Part shown: piece after piece, positions 24,301 to 34,300 of the stretch | How the letters are laid out: every line of letters starts with the position of its first letter | How positions within the stretch are numbered: the stretch's first letter is position 1 | Assembly (NCBI RefSeq): GCF_019649055.1 | Contig: NW_026570226.1 | Location: 2,294,001-2,358,000, forward strand | DNA from: Paramacrobiotus metropolitanus | Taxonomy: Eukaryota > Tardigrada > Eutardigrada > Parachela > Macrobiotidae | Length of the DNA: 64,000 nt | Direction: 5' to 3' | Translations under genes and position numbers: made by a program | Notes under the pieces: generated by a model | What the model saw: the letters and a program-made list of their open reading frames with translations, nothing else | The model's database searches: none | Told to the model about the DNA's origin: nothing

Positions 24301-26192
24301 TCGTGCTCCAACGAGAACGCCTATAAGGTCATCTTCATCTGGTATAATGTGAGTACCCGGGGTGCTAATGTGATTATCACGTTGGGTCCGCAGGGAATTA
24401 ATTGTGTGGTTTGTGTGTCTGGCAGCAAAAACTCCGGGGTGGTAAACCGTATACGGATGAGGATCTGCAGCAGTGTCTGGTTAACCAGGGACCGGCTTGC
24501 CCGGATCTGTCCTTGTTGTCGTTCAAAGGAGCATTCCATGGACGTACATTAGGTACTGCATAGTAAATTAACTATTCACAAGACTGATTAAATTTGCACT
24601 GATGACGTTCGTGTGAGTTAAAAGTTTTACTGCTGTGACCTTTGCTTCATTCCTTATATTACGTACACCACATAAATCACATTAAAGTGATTTTGCATGG
24701 GTGCCGTGCCTAGCGCCCTACCAAAAATTTCCATTACTATAAAAACTGTACATTAGTATAAATCCAGAGAAAAGAAAAGATATTTCCATATAGTAAAGCG
24801 TTTACGGAATTGACGAAATTTGGATGTGTTTTCACGAAACAACGGTAAATAATTTATAATATGCATTATGTCATGGAAGAATAATTAAAGGTTGTTTGGC
24901 GACCACCCACACCAAACACGTGCACAAGCGCGATGTTCCATCACGAGATTGGCCGGTGGCATCATTCCCGAAATATAAATACCCACTGGAGCAGAATGTA
25001 GACTACAATGCCAAAGAAGATCTCCGCTGTCTGCAGGAAGTCGAAGAGCTGTTCAAAGCCTACAAAAACAAAGGTCGTCCAGTTGCCGGTGTTGTCGTGG
25101 AGCCCATTCAAGCGGAAGGTGGTGACGTGCATGGATCGCCTAACTTCTTCCGGGAGCTACAGAGAATTACCAAGAAGGTTGGTGGATGATAAAATGCAAA
25201 ATAGGGATATAAACAGTTAAGTACGGGTGATTTACGATTTTTTGCTTGAATGGCTGTTTAGAATGGAGCGGCACTGTTAATCGATGAAGTGCAGACTGGC
25301 GGTGGATCAACGGGAACGCTGTGGGCGCATGAGCAGTTCGGTCTTGAATCCCCACCGGATATTGTTACCTTCAGCAAGAAGATGACGACGGGAGGATATT
25401 ATTATACTGATGAAATGCATATGAGTGAGGTATGTCCGATCGGACGTGCATTATAGAGTGTTCATACAGGTTTCTATTTTTCATACCAAAAATTTTACAT
25501 TGAGTTTATTACATATGATTTTACCGAAGTAGGAGTATGAGAGTATCAAAAAATGCTGTGGTGATGTGATTACGACATTATTTATTGATTCCCGATATTT
25601 ATTAAATACTGTGTATATATATGTACTTGTATGATCATAGAAAATTTGTTGCAATACTTTATTTGCAGGCTTATCGAATTTTCAACACATGGCTGGGTGA
25701 TCCAACAAAGATCATGCTTCTGGAAGAATTCGTGAAGGTTATGCAAAGAGATAATTTGCTGGATGTTGTTAGACGTACATCATCGACCTTGGAAGCTGGT
25801 CTGGGTGATATTCAGGTATGTCTGGAACTTGGTTATTTGGAACTTCAGATAACTGCTCTAGACTAGTTTGAAAATTTTGATTGTTTACTCTAGCACCAGT
25901 TTCCGAAATTGGTTGCCAATTCCCGTGGTCGTGGAACATTCCGAGCTTTCGATCTTCCTTCCATGGAGGCCCGTGATAAATTTGTCAATGAAATGAGAAA
26001 TGCCGGTAAGTGTTCGTATTCGTGAGAAAAAAACAGAGCGTAGTTTATGAATTTTTTATTGTTTGAAAAGGCGTACAAATCGGTGGATCCGGACCAAACA
26101 GCGTTCGTCTTCGCCCCGCACTGATCTTCCAGCCTCGCCATGCTGAGTTGTTCCTGGACATTATGTCCCAAGTTCTGCGTTCTAAATTTTGA
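21341..26192 (+). CDS. ABAT: 4-aminobutyrate aminotransferase (GABA transaminase), mitochondrial
   Basis: Twelve exons, roughly 470 aa: 21341-21404, 21478-21620, 23200-23317, 23935-23984, 24060-24139, 24256-24348, 24426-24552, 24891-25177, 25262-25429, 25669-25815, 25894-26005 and 26071-26192 (TGA). The N terminus ([19 protein letters not shown]) is a typical mitochondrial presequence. Family landmarks in order: [105 protein letters not shown], the PLP-binding lysine in [24 protein letters not shown] and a final [18 protein letters not shown] block. The enzyme transfers the amino group of GABA to 2-oxoglutarate using PLP, feeding succinate semialdehyde into the GABA shunt. It appears complete, with a 1.6-kb second intron that hosts a small inverted-repeat element. 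AATAAA at 26348 is a plausible polyadenylation signal. Confidence 0.93.
22562..22828. repeat. perfect 37-bp terminal inverted repeat element in GABA-T intron 2
   Basis: Bases 22562-22598 are the exact reverse complement of 22792-22828, with 193 bp between them. The arms contain ttcgtagtgctacgat. Total length 267 bp and no coding capacity fit a non-autonomous MITE. Perfect arms suggest a recent insertion. Confidence 0.85.
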
Positions 26193-26797
26193 AGTTTATT
26201 TTTCTAACCTTTATTTTATGATTGTTAATTGTCGTTAATTTTAGTTGCGTCAGATTTCATTTTTCTACCATAAACCATTAGTGTTCGATTTCGAGGCGGC
26301 AATGACCATGTGTTTCAAGTAATTAGAATTGTTCTTATGGTTCGATCAATAAAAGCTGTTGATTTGTTTTGTCGCTCTTTTGTTTGCCAAACAACCAAAA
26401 GGCCCAGTCTGGCGTTCAGCACTTTAAAAACAGATAACTGTGTCAGCAAAAAGAATGTTACAAAATCATCAACAACAACTACACACCAAATTCCGGCCAG
26501 TTAATGATGTAGGTAAGGTATCTGTACAGAGGGTGCGGCAGCCAAATTGAAACAGCTCATTCAAAAATTCTCAATAATTTTGTTTTTGAAATTATTTGGC
26601 AGTGTTTATCACCATTTATTCCTACAATGTGTTTGCTCTTGAATGATGCTAATTTCCTGGAAAAAGTTATTCGCCATTGCTCCAATAATCAGGTTCCAGT
26701 AAATGTCATCGATTTTTAGGCTGGACCAGTTGAAAAAAAATTCTCTAGGCAATTTCGGATAGAGGAACGAAATTCTCTAATCGTGATTGTTTTCGTT
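26193..26797. other. 3' flank of GABA-T up to the LTR element
   Basis: AT-rich, with AATAAA at 26348-26353. No gene seen. The last bases (ttttcgt) abut the left LTR. Confidence 0.5.
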
Positions 26798-27179
26798 GTC
26801 AGATATGACACAGAAGCAGGAGGAAAATGGGGGGCAAATATGCCTTTATTGTGTAACAATAAAGCAACCAACAAAAACCAACAGAAAACCCGATGGGGAA
26901 AAGCTGTGGAAAACGTAGCTGCAAGCGCGCTCGTAAGAATCGTGATAATGATTCAGCGTGCTGCAGGTATGCAACAGCTGATGCCGCAAAGCATGGAATC
27001 GCTCATAGGCGCTGGGCTACGCCCCCAAGAGTGCTGCAATGCGCTGATTGGTCAGCGAGACAAAGTGAACGCTGAGTAAGCAGCGTAATAACGCGGCACG
27101 AATGGCGTGGCCATGTGCGGGCGGGCGACAGAGCAAGCCACAAGAGGTGTCTACCGCCTCGAGTGAGCGGTCTCTGACA
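26798..27179 (-). repeat. 3' LTR (left copy)
   Basis: 382 bp, TGTCAGA at one end and TCTGACA at the other on the plus strand. It aligns along its length with 50930-51318, with many substitutions and small indels (by eye about 85-90 percent identity). A mirrored block tttattgtgtaacaataaa near 26845-26863 places AATAAA on both strands; the minus-strand copy (26845-26850) is the expected element polyadenylation signal, about 50 bp from the LTR end. CCAAT-type sequence (gattggtcag) is present near 27048. Confidence 0.9.
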
Positions 27180-28105
27180 TGGCTCTGGGCGGGAGTGGGA
27201 GCTCCTGCGAGCACCTTCCCGACTCTGCCCCCTGGCCAACCCGGTAGGGTGCCAGGATCCGATACCCGGTAGGGCCGGATGCCGCTTTGTCTCTCAACCC
27301 GGTAGGGTTGCTGCCTCCAGACCCGCGGTGCAGTGCACCGAACGGCCGAAATCCGGAGTGCACTCTGGTTGCTGGGGGTTCCAGTGTGGTTGAAGGCTTG
27401 CTTTGGTCGAACAAGTAAAAAAATAAAGTTTTATAAGGCTCAATGGTTAAACATCAAAATAAAAGATCACAATTCCAGTGAGAATTAAATTAAAGATCAT
27501 AGTTAGAGATCCCAAAGCCAATTTCTTTGGTATTTGGCTAAATAAAAACATCAATTTCTTTGGTTAATAAGTCTAGAAAAACCAGGTATGATTAAAAAAC
27601 TAGACAAAATTGGCTTATTCCGACTAGGTTTACCACAGGGCAGGTTCTGTCCACACGGGTCCTAGTCAACGGTCCGCTTTATCCGGTAGGATTGGTCTGG
27701 TCCTGTAGATCCGGGGCGACGGTTCCCAGAAATGTCCACAGGGGTCCAGTGAAGTAAATCCAGCGGTGCGGTATATGGAAGGCACTGTTGCATTACGCAA
27801 GGACACTTTGCCCCCTTCCTGGTTCAGTGTGGTGGACCGAACCCGGTTGGGCGGTCCATGAGGGCCAATGAATGAGGCCTCTGGGCAGGAGTGGTGCTCC
27901 AGTGACCAAAATGATATGCTGGACTAATTCCGTTTGGATGGCCCACATGGGTCTCTAACTTGGACCGGTTTGGTCGTGCATGCCGGTTTGGTCATGCACC
28001 TCGGTCCAAAAATCTTCTAAGTCCAGGAGGGCCATAATGGAAAAATTTCTAAGTCCCAGGACCGGGGTGATGGACCAAACCCGTTGGGGCGGTCCGAACT
28101 CGGTC

Positions 28106-28190
28106 TCTGACATGCCTTGGGCGGGATCCTAGGTTCCATTGCGACGGGACTTGTCTCTGGCAGTTGCGGGAGTGGGAGTCCTGTGTAACA
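28106..28190. repeat. internal copy of the LTR-end junction
   Basis: cggtctctgacatg followed by cttgggcggg at 28106-28127 matches the LTR end plus adjacent internal sequence at 27168-27189, and gcgggagtgggag at about 28164 matches 27187-27199. Relative to the LTR junction this copy carries an extra 35-40 bp between the two matching blocks. Confidence 0.6.
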
Positions 28191-28210
28191 GGCTTTGGCG
28201 CTCCGATGTG

Positions 28211-28350
28211 GACTTAGTCGTTTTTTCGACGGTCCAAGGTGTATGGCGGGCCAAAAGGACTTAGTCGTTTTTTCGACGGTCCAAGGTGTATGGCGGGCCA
28301 AAAGGACTTAGTCGTTTTTTCGACGGTCCAAAGTTGATGGCGGGCCAAAA
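28211..28350. repeat. 47-bp tandem repeat, three copies
   Basis: Units start at 28211, 28258 and 28305. Each begins gacttagtcgttttttcgac, in which GTCG-TTTTTT-CGAC can form a small hairpin, and ends in ggcgggccaaaag. The first two units are identical; the third differs toward its end. Confidence 0.9.
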
Positions 28351-29158
28351 TTGGTCCGTCTCACTGGCCGTGGGCCATGAGTTGGCTACCATGTCCGATG
28401 AGTCAGGTAGGTTTCGCTGAGACCGTGGCCATAACAAAATTAAGTGGCGTCTGACGAAAACATCAGGTTGGCCGGGCCAAACTCCAAAAAAATTAAGTTG
28501 TGGGCGCCGGTAGGCGTTTTCCACAAAGGAGTCGGTCTGCTGACTAGAAGCATCCTCTTTTGGCCTCGGGCGGTGCATCTTTTGGATGGGCCTCTGGGCG
28601 GTCCGTGGTGAGGATGTTGGACATGGCATGCAAAGTGGGTGTACCACAACTTCTATGTGGCTCCCAAACTCACTTGTCCCAGTTGCCTGGTATGGCAACT
28701 AAACTCGTGAGCCATCTATGGTCGATTAGACGCATAGTGGGCCTGGTCCAACTTCTATGGGCCAGGACTTGGCCTTGGCTTGTCGCAACTTGTATGCGGG
28801 CCAGGCTGATCCACGGCTTGTCGCAACTTTTATGCGGGCCGTCGCCGCCTTCTGGGCGCTGGATCCTTTCCATGCCGGTGAACTTAGGCGTTGTGCCAAG
28901 TTCGGTCCGGTGGACTCCGTCGGATGGTCTGGGATGGCCGAGCCAAATTCATGGTCCCAGCCGCTAAGCCAGAGCCTATCCGGGGAATCCGGTTAAGATC
29001 CAGGGATTTAGGTCCGGTGAGGTAGACGGTACATGGCCGTAAGCCACGTTTGTTGGGCGAGGGTAACAACCGTTAGATTGCACCCATCATGGTGTTCAAG
29101 TCCGATCCAGCTAATGTTGGTCCCTGTTTAGGGCCAACATGCAGGAATGGCCGTTGGC

Positions 29159-30079
29159 CTATCCCTGCCCTCCTTGTCCCGCTTGGTCGCCATCGCCCAA
29201 CCCGGGGTTGAGTGGGTCGATGACGCTTTCCTCCATGTCCGCCAACTCCTGTTCGGTCTGGTTTGCTTGTTGTTGGCTGGAGGTGCTGGTCGGCTGAGCT
29301 TCTTGGCCAGGTTGTGTGGCCTGGGTTTGGACGTGTGCGGACGATCCTGTTGAGGATCGTTGGGTACGGAACTTCGTTGGAAGTTTCCTGGTCGCCGTTC
29401 GGTTAACGAACGCTTCCGCACCGTCATCGAAGTCCGATGGCTGTTTATAGCGGTAATCTTTAGAGCGGTTCCTGTAAATGTTCAGGGCGCTTTGAATTTT
29501 GACTCCCGCTTCAATCTCGTGGATCTGGTTTCCCAGGAGAGCCACTTGGGTCAACAGCCGAGGGACGATTTTCCCTTGCCGGTAGGCAACTTCCAGTTCC
29601 CAATGGCAGTGTAGATGACCAAGTCTGGAGGCAAAGATGCGTATCATCGTGCCGTTATAGGAGTATTTTTGCGTTTCTGGGTCATCCTTGTGATCCGCTG
29701 GCTTGCATGGGATTTCTATGGCCGCTCTGCAAGCTGCGATGATGAAACTGGCGTTCGCGTCCGGTAGGACAAACTGGGCCAGATATCTGACAACATCCAG
29801 TTGGTCGTCTTTGATGTGCAGTTGGCACAAGTCGTTCCAGTCCGGTCTGGTAATGGGCTGTCCAAGTAAATTCACGTCCGTGATGCTCGATAGAGCATTG
29901 TCACGGACCATTGGGTAACCCTCGCGGTTTTGTATGTGCTCGGCCATGCTGAAATCACGAGGCCAATCTTTCCGCTGCATCTCCATTTCAAGTCCGGACC
30001 GGGTGACGAAGGTTTGTAAATTCTGGACCATGGCGTCAACTTGGGCCCATCTGTCCCTGGGGTATGGGATGGCCCTCAT
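29159..30079 (-). CDS. element ORF of unknown function (about 306 aa)
   Basis: The open frame begins without a stop upstream of 30094; the first ATG is at 30079. The first 210 residues look like a compact helical domain with conserved-looking W and C residues (RDRWAQVDAMVQNLQTFVTR, DWNDLCQLHIKDDQLDVVRY, ANASFIIAACRAAIE, RLGHLHCHWELEVAYRQGK). After that comes a disordered Gln/Thr/Ser/Pro tail ending in acidic and Gly-rich residues. Last ORF before the 3' LTR. I do not recognise the family; a compact helical core with a disordered tail could suit an RNA- or particle-binding protein, but that is a guess. It lies in the same frame as the ORF at 31123-30422, so the two may once have been one protein. 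Confidence 0.55.
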   Translation of the reverse strand: MRAIPYPRDRWAQVDAMVQNLQTFVTRSGLEMEMQRKDWPRDFSMAEHIQNREGYPMVRDNALSSITDVNLLGQPITRPDWNDLCQLHIKDDQLDVVRYLAQFVLPDANASFIIAACRAAIEIPCKPADHKDDPETQKYSYNGTMIRIFASRLGHLHCHWELEVAYRQGKIVPRLLTQVALLGNQIHEIEAGVKIQSALNIYRNRSKDYRYKQPSDFDDGAEAFVNRTATRKLPTKFRTQRSSTGSSAHVQTQATQPGQEAQPTSTSSQQQANQTEQELADMEESVIDPLNPGLGDGDQAGQGGQG

Positions 30080-30119
30080 AATGTAATCCGTCACCTCCCG
30101 GTGGGGAAGTGGTCGGATG

Positions 30120-30425
30120 TTAATGCCTGGTCCTCAGCATACTTATATGGATCGAAGCCCGTGGCACTGATGCTCGCGTCTTGTCGGGCCGATGGGTCCG
30201 ACGACGGCGGTGCGGGCTCCGTTTCCATCGGTATCTGGATGCTGATGTTGTGGGCCACCGAGCTGACACTTCGTTCTGGTCGCTTGGTGGACTGCGCGAC
30301 AACCAGGCTGGACTCCGTCTCGTTTCGCTTCCCGGGTGATGTGCGCGGTTGGCGCTCGGGCTGGCTACGGCTTTGGCGTCCACTTTGGTCCTGGTTGCGG
30401 CTCTGGATCTGGTGACGTAAGTCAT
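30120..30425 (-). CDS. possible overlapping Arg-rich small ORF (101 aa)
   Basis: Its ATG overlaps the stop of the preceding ORF as ATGA (30425-30422). The product is Arg/Ser/Ala-rich with a run of basic residues (RWKRSPHRRRRTHRP). ATGA overlaps are used for termination-reinitiation in some retroelements. The composition is also what a shadow of a GC-rich coding region would give, so this call is weak. Confidence 0.25.
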   Translation of the reverse strand: MTYVTRSRAATRTKVDAKAVASPSANRAHHPGSETRRSPAWLSRSPPSDQNEVSARWPTTSASRYRWKRSPHRRRRTHRPDKTRASVPRASIHISMLRTRH

Positions 30426-31123
30426 CTGGGGTTCCGCGGTAGCGGTGTCAGTGGTGTGCGCTGTTCAGTGCGCGCTGGCTGGTATTGGCTTTTTAAGGCG
30501 TCCAGCAGTCCACCTTCCATCAGCTGTCGGGCCACCTGGTCAACCATAGCTTTGTTGATGTTTTCCAGGATCGTTTTCTCGAACCCCTGGTTGTATTCCA
30601 TGGGTATGGGCAACTCGTGTCCGTAGGATCGAGAGCCTGATGATGGCCGCTGATGGTCGTAATTTTTCGGGGCGGCCGTTGGGCCACGCCCTGAGGACTG
30701 GTCAGATCCCGAGTTGCGGGATCGACGTTCCCGGTCCCGCTCGTCCTTCCGTTCTCGAGCCGATTGGCTGAGTGGAGGAATCGGAGTTCCGGTACTGCAC
30801 CAGCCAGGTTGTCGGGCGCCACTACGTTGCATGTAGAGATCGTAGATCTCTATCTGCTCGTGGTCCCTCAGTAGGGGAATCAAGTGGCTACCGTCGCGGC
30901 TGGTCATGTGTATATAAGCGTCGAAATTGCCTCTCACCACTTCCAGGTAGAAGCAGTAGGCTCGTTCGCTCTCGTCGCGGAAGCCCGGCCGCAGGTGGTA
31001 TGCGCAGGGGAACAACTCCCGTGAGGAATTGTCCCGGCGGTGAGGATGTGTCATGCTATCGCCGCTGTTGCGTCTGCAGTCCGAGCATCGCGGTTCGTAT
31101 TTCTGCTGCGGTGTAAGTCCCAT
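30422..31123 (-). CDS. element ORF of unknown function with N-terminal Cys cluster (233 aa)
   Basis: Starts with ATG at 31123. The N terminus has CSDC at about residues 13-16 and CAYHL at about 40-44, which could form a small zinc site. A middle segment (ERAYCFYLEVVRGNFDAYIHM, PLLRDHEQIEIYDLYMQ) looks folded, then comes an Arg/Ser/Asp-rich stretch (RERKDERDRERRSRN) like an RS linker, and a final amphipathic helix (FEKTILENINKAMVDQVARQLMEGGLLDALKSQ). It follows the giant ORF by about 190 bp. I do not recognise the family. Confidence 0.55.
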   Translation of the reverse strand: MGLTPQQKYEPRCSDCRRNSGDSMTHPHRRDNSSRELFPCAYHLRPGFRDESERAYCFYLEVVRGNFDAYIHMTSRDGSHLIPLLRDHEQIEIYDLYMQRSGARQPGWCSTGTPIPPLSQSARERKDERDRERRSRNSGSDQSSGRGPTAAPKNYDHQRPSSGSRSYGHELPIPMEYNQGFEKTILENINKAMVDQVARQLMEGGLLDALKSQYQPARTEQRTPLTPLPRNPR

Positions 31124-31313
31124 TCTCTGTGGTAACAGAAATGAAACTTGCAGAATGAGGTTAAGTCCGCTTTCTATGACGGGTCCCTATGATAATTACG
31201 CCCTATGGTTTACGTCCCTATGATTTTACATGTGATTTGTTAACTAGGCTTTTCTTGCCCGGTGAATTATTTCGGGATCACCCCCTAGACCCTATGCGAA
31301 TTCTACGCCTAGG

Positions 31314-34300
31314 TCACTGATGGTGAGTACGCCGCTTCTTCTTGGACTTGGTTGAGGCCAAGGAGTCGGATTCGGTGGGACGAGGGCCGTAACGATCCGG
31401 TGGGACGTTATGTTGTCTGTACCGCTGCTGGGCCTCGGGCTCGTCAACAGTTTGCTCGAGCCATCCTTCGTTTAACATCTTCCTTACGACGTATCTGACG
31501 TCCTCGCAGATAGGGTACAACCCGCTAGGGCGGCCCTGGTTCGGCACATATGCTATCCCATCGATGAGTTGTGGATGGTGCGAGATGACGTTCAGATCGT
31601 ATCGGCCCAGGAGCTGGTTGGCTATTTCGCCTCGTGTGAGGCCTAATGGGTGCTGAGTGGTGGTCAGCACTGTGAGGACGGCGTTACGCCATTCCCAGTA
31701 GCCTTGAGGAGCCTTATCCACTTTTTCCGGTGGGAATGTGTAGAAAATCTGCGTGTTAGGCAGATGGGTCCGTAGTATAGCTCCTTCATTGTAGGCCATC
31801 TGTATGTACTTCATCACTTTGGACTTGGACAGCGGTGGGCCATTCCATTTCTTGATGAGTTGGAAGGCCAAGCCCCCTGTAGCAAGGGTTGTACCCGTTT
31901 GGGACAACGCCTTTAGGGCCGCCTTAATGTATGCCCATCGCTTGTCAGAATTGGAGATCCTTGGCTTTTTTGAAGGGTCTCCGCCAGGCCATTTCCTGGC
32001 CACCTTTGGTGTTGGTGGCGAGACGTAATCAATCCGCGGTATGGCCGGGCACGGGTCAGGTAAAGTCCATGGAATCTCGCCATCATCTGATTCTGGTGAG
32101 GTCGAGTCGCGCATCCTTTCCCGTTCGGGCGATGCAGCGCTTCCACTTGGCTCAGCGTTGTCTACGCTGGCCGGACTTTCTTGGCTAGCGCCTTCCGCGC
32201 TGTCGTGTTCCTGGTTGGCACTTTCTGCGCCACCCTGGTCTTCCATGTCCTGGTCACCGCTAGGTGGCTGGTTCTCGTCACCGGGTGGTATTTCCATGTC
32301 ATGGTCCGGTGGGAGGTCCATGGTAAGTTTACCAGGGCTTTGGTCATCATCGTCGTCAGAGTCGGACTTTTGGGACTCCATGGTTTGGTCCTGGTCCGGC
32401 TCTTCTTGTTCGTCATCCTCTGAGTCCTCTGGTTGTGAGTCCTCAGAGTCCGAGTCGCTTGGCTGCGGTGAGGGATCTTTTTTCCCTCTTTTCTTTGTGG
32501 CCGTGGCCTTTCGGCTCTTTGTGGATGTGACCGATAAGGCTGGCGAAGGAGGTCTGGACCGGCCAGCTGCGTTAGGCAGTGACACAGTGTCCCTGGGCAC
32601 AGGCCGAATTCCGGCTGCGCGCATCTCGTCTTCCGCTTCTTGGCGTGCAGCCAGCTCTCGTCTTGTGACGGATGGTCGAGGAGGCTTCTCTACCGGCAAC
32701 TTCTTTGGACCAGGCAGTTTGGCCACTTGGGAGATCAAGTATGCCTCCTTGGCTCTGCCGGTCAACTTGTCCTTCGGCGGTCCAGCCGCTTTCTTTCTGT
32801 CCGGATCCCATTTTGTGCCCACGTCGTGTGACACATACAGAGACCGTTGGGTCTTCTGTGGGATGAACCCGGGAATTGTGAAGCGGATCGGCTCTGCCCG
32901 GTAGGCGTTGGTCGTTTCTAAAGTTCCGTCCTTAACCAACGCTAACAACTCGTCAAGGATAATCTTTTCCAATTTCTCCTGGTCCGCCTCTCCTTTGTAG
33001 TAGAGAGCGTTAATGGTCCTGACTATGTCGACCAAGTTGGAGCCTCTTGGGTTGTGCAGGTAAGCGATGGTCCTGCATATCTGGTGAAAGGCGTAATCCC
33101 GGCTACGGGAAAGCCCTGCTGGCCGATGAGGCACGTGAAGCTCCATCATGCTGGTCCAGTCACGGTGCGTGCGGACCAGAAGTCCCATGTCCAGGATGAG
33201 AGTTACTACACGCCGCATGAAGGGTGCCGTTAGTACACGGTCCGCTGGCGGTAGCCCTCTGAATTCTTCTCCATGTGCCATTCTGGCTCGGAGAACTCGG
33301 ACGAGACATTGGTACATGTCTCTTCCTGTTGTGCGTCTCATGATCCTGGCCGCTGCCACCCATTGGCGCACATATGGACCCGTTGGGATCTCAATGTGCG
33401 TGGCCTCCGGTCCAGGGTCCGGGAGCTCAGCTTCGTCGTCCGCCGGCGCGGGGAGCATTGTTTCCTCCGAAGGCGGTTCACCTTCGGGAACTGGCTCGAA
33501 TTCCTCTTCTTGCCATGGACGATATTGTGGTGGCTCTTGTGACTTGTCCATACTGTCCGATAGGACTTGGACGTCTTCATCGCCTGACAGCCGTTTTTCG
33601 AGCTGGGCGATCTTGGCCTCTTGACTTTTCTTGTCTTTGGCCGCTTGTTTCTTCTGGCGGTTCCGTTCGGCCTCTGGGTTCGATGTTGGCCGAGATGTGG
33701 CCGCCTGACTCCCACTCGGTTGAGGGGAGTTTGGACGAGTGGCCGGTTTGGCCCTCGATTGTGGGGAAGTTGGACGAGAGGCCGGTTTGGCCCTCTCTGG
33801 ATTTTTGGCTTTTCTCGGCTGCTTACTCCGTTGGGAGTTAGCTGAGTGAATCACACCCAGGCCGAGTGCGAAATTCTCCATTGTCCCTGTTGCAGGGAAA
33901 GTAACTGGACGGCCAAAAGGTATATCGTCGATGCTGGCTGGCATGTTCGTCAAGTTTATCGGAGCAGCGGCCGTTGGCCCTGTTCCGGACTGACTTTGGC
34001 CTGCCGATTCTTGTGCCGACGAAGTGGCCTTCGGTTGCTCCTCCGGTTGGGCTGGTTCTGGCTGTGGTGCTGTGGCCACAGGTCCAGACGGAGAAGTGTC
34101 CATTGGCTCTGAAGCCGCTGGTGGTTGTGCCTGCGTCTTTGACGGTACCACAGTTGGTGGCGCACTTGACGACAGGGTTTCAGCCATTCTAAAGTCTTCC
34201 TCCGGTGGGGGGAAGGCTTTCTGGTTGCGACGGCGCCGGTAATCGTCTATCATCCGTAGGACCAGGGATCGGAGCATTTCGGTTATCATCTCGTATTCTT

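Larger units (their letters stand above)
27180..29158 (-). other. 3' non-coding region of the element, repeat-rich
   Basis: About 2 kb between the last ORF and the 3' LTR with no convincing coding frame. It contains three exact CCCGGTAGGG motifs (27240, 27265, 27298), an AT-rich block (27415-27600), a 47-bp tandem triplication (28211-28350), a duplicated cttgtcgcaacttntatgcgggcc block (about 28777 and 28817) and very frequent GGCCAA/TTGGCC and GGTCC words. No purine-rich tract is found next to the LTR. Confidence 0.6.

Noticed and set aside
28211-28350. CRISPR array
   Set aside because: The 47-bp units are contiguous with no spacers, and the genome is eukaryotic.
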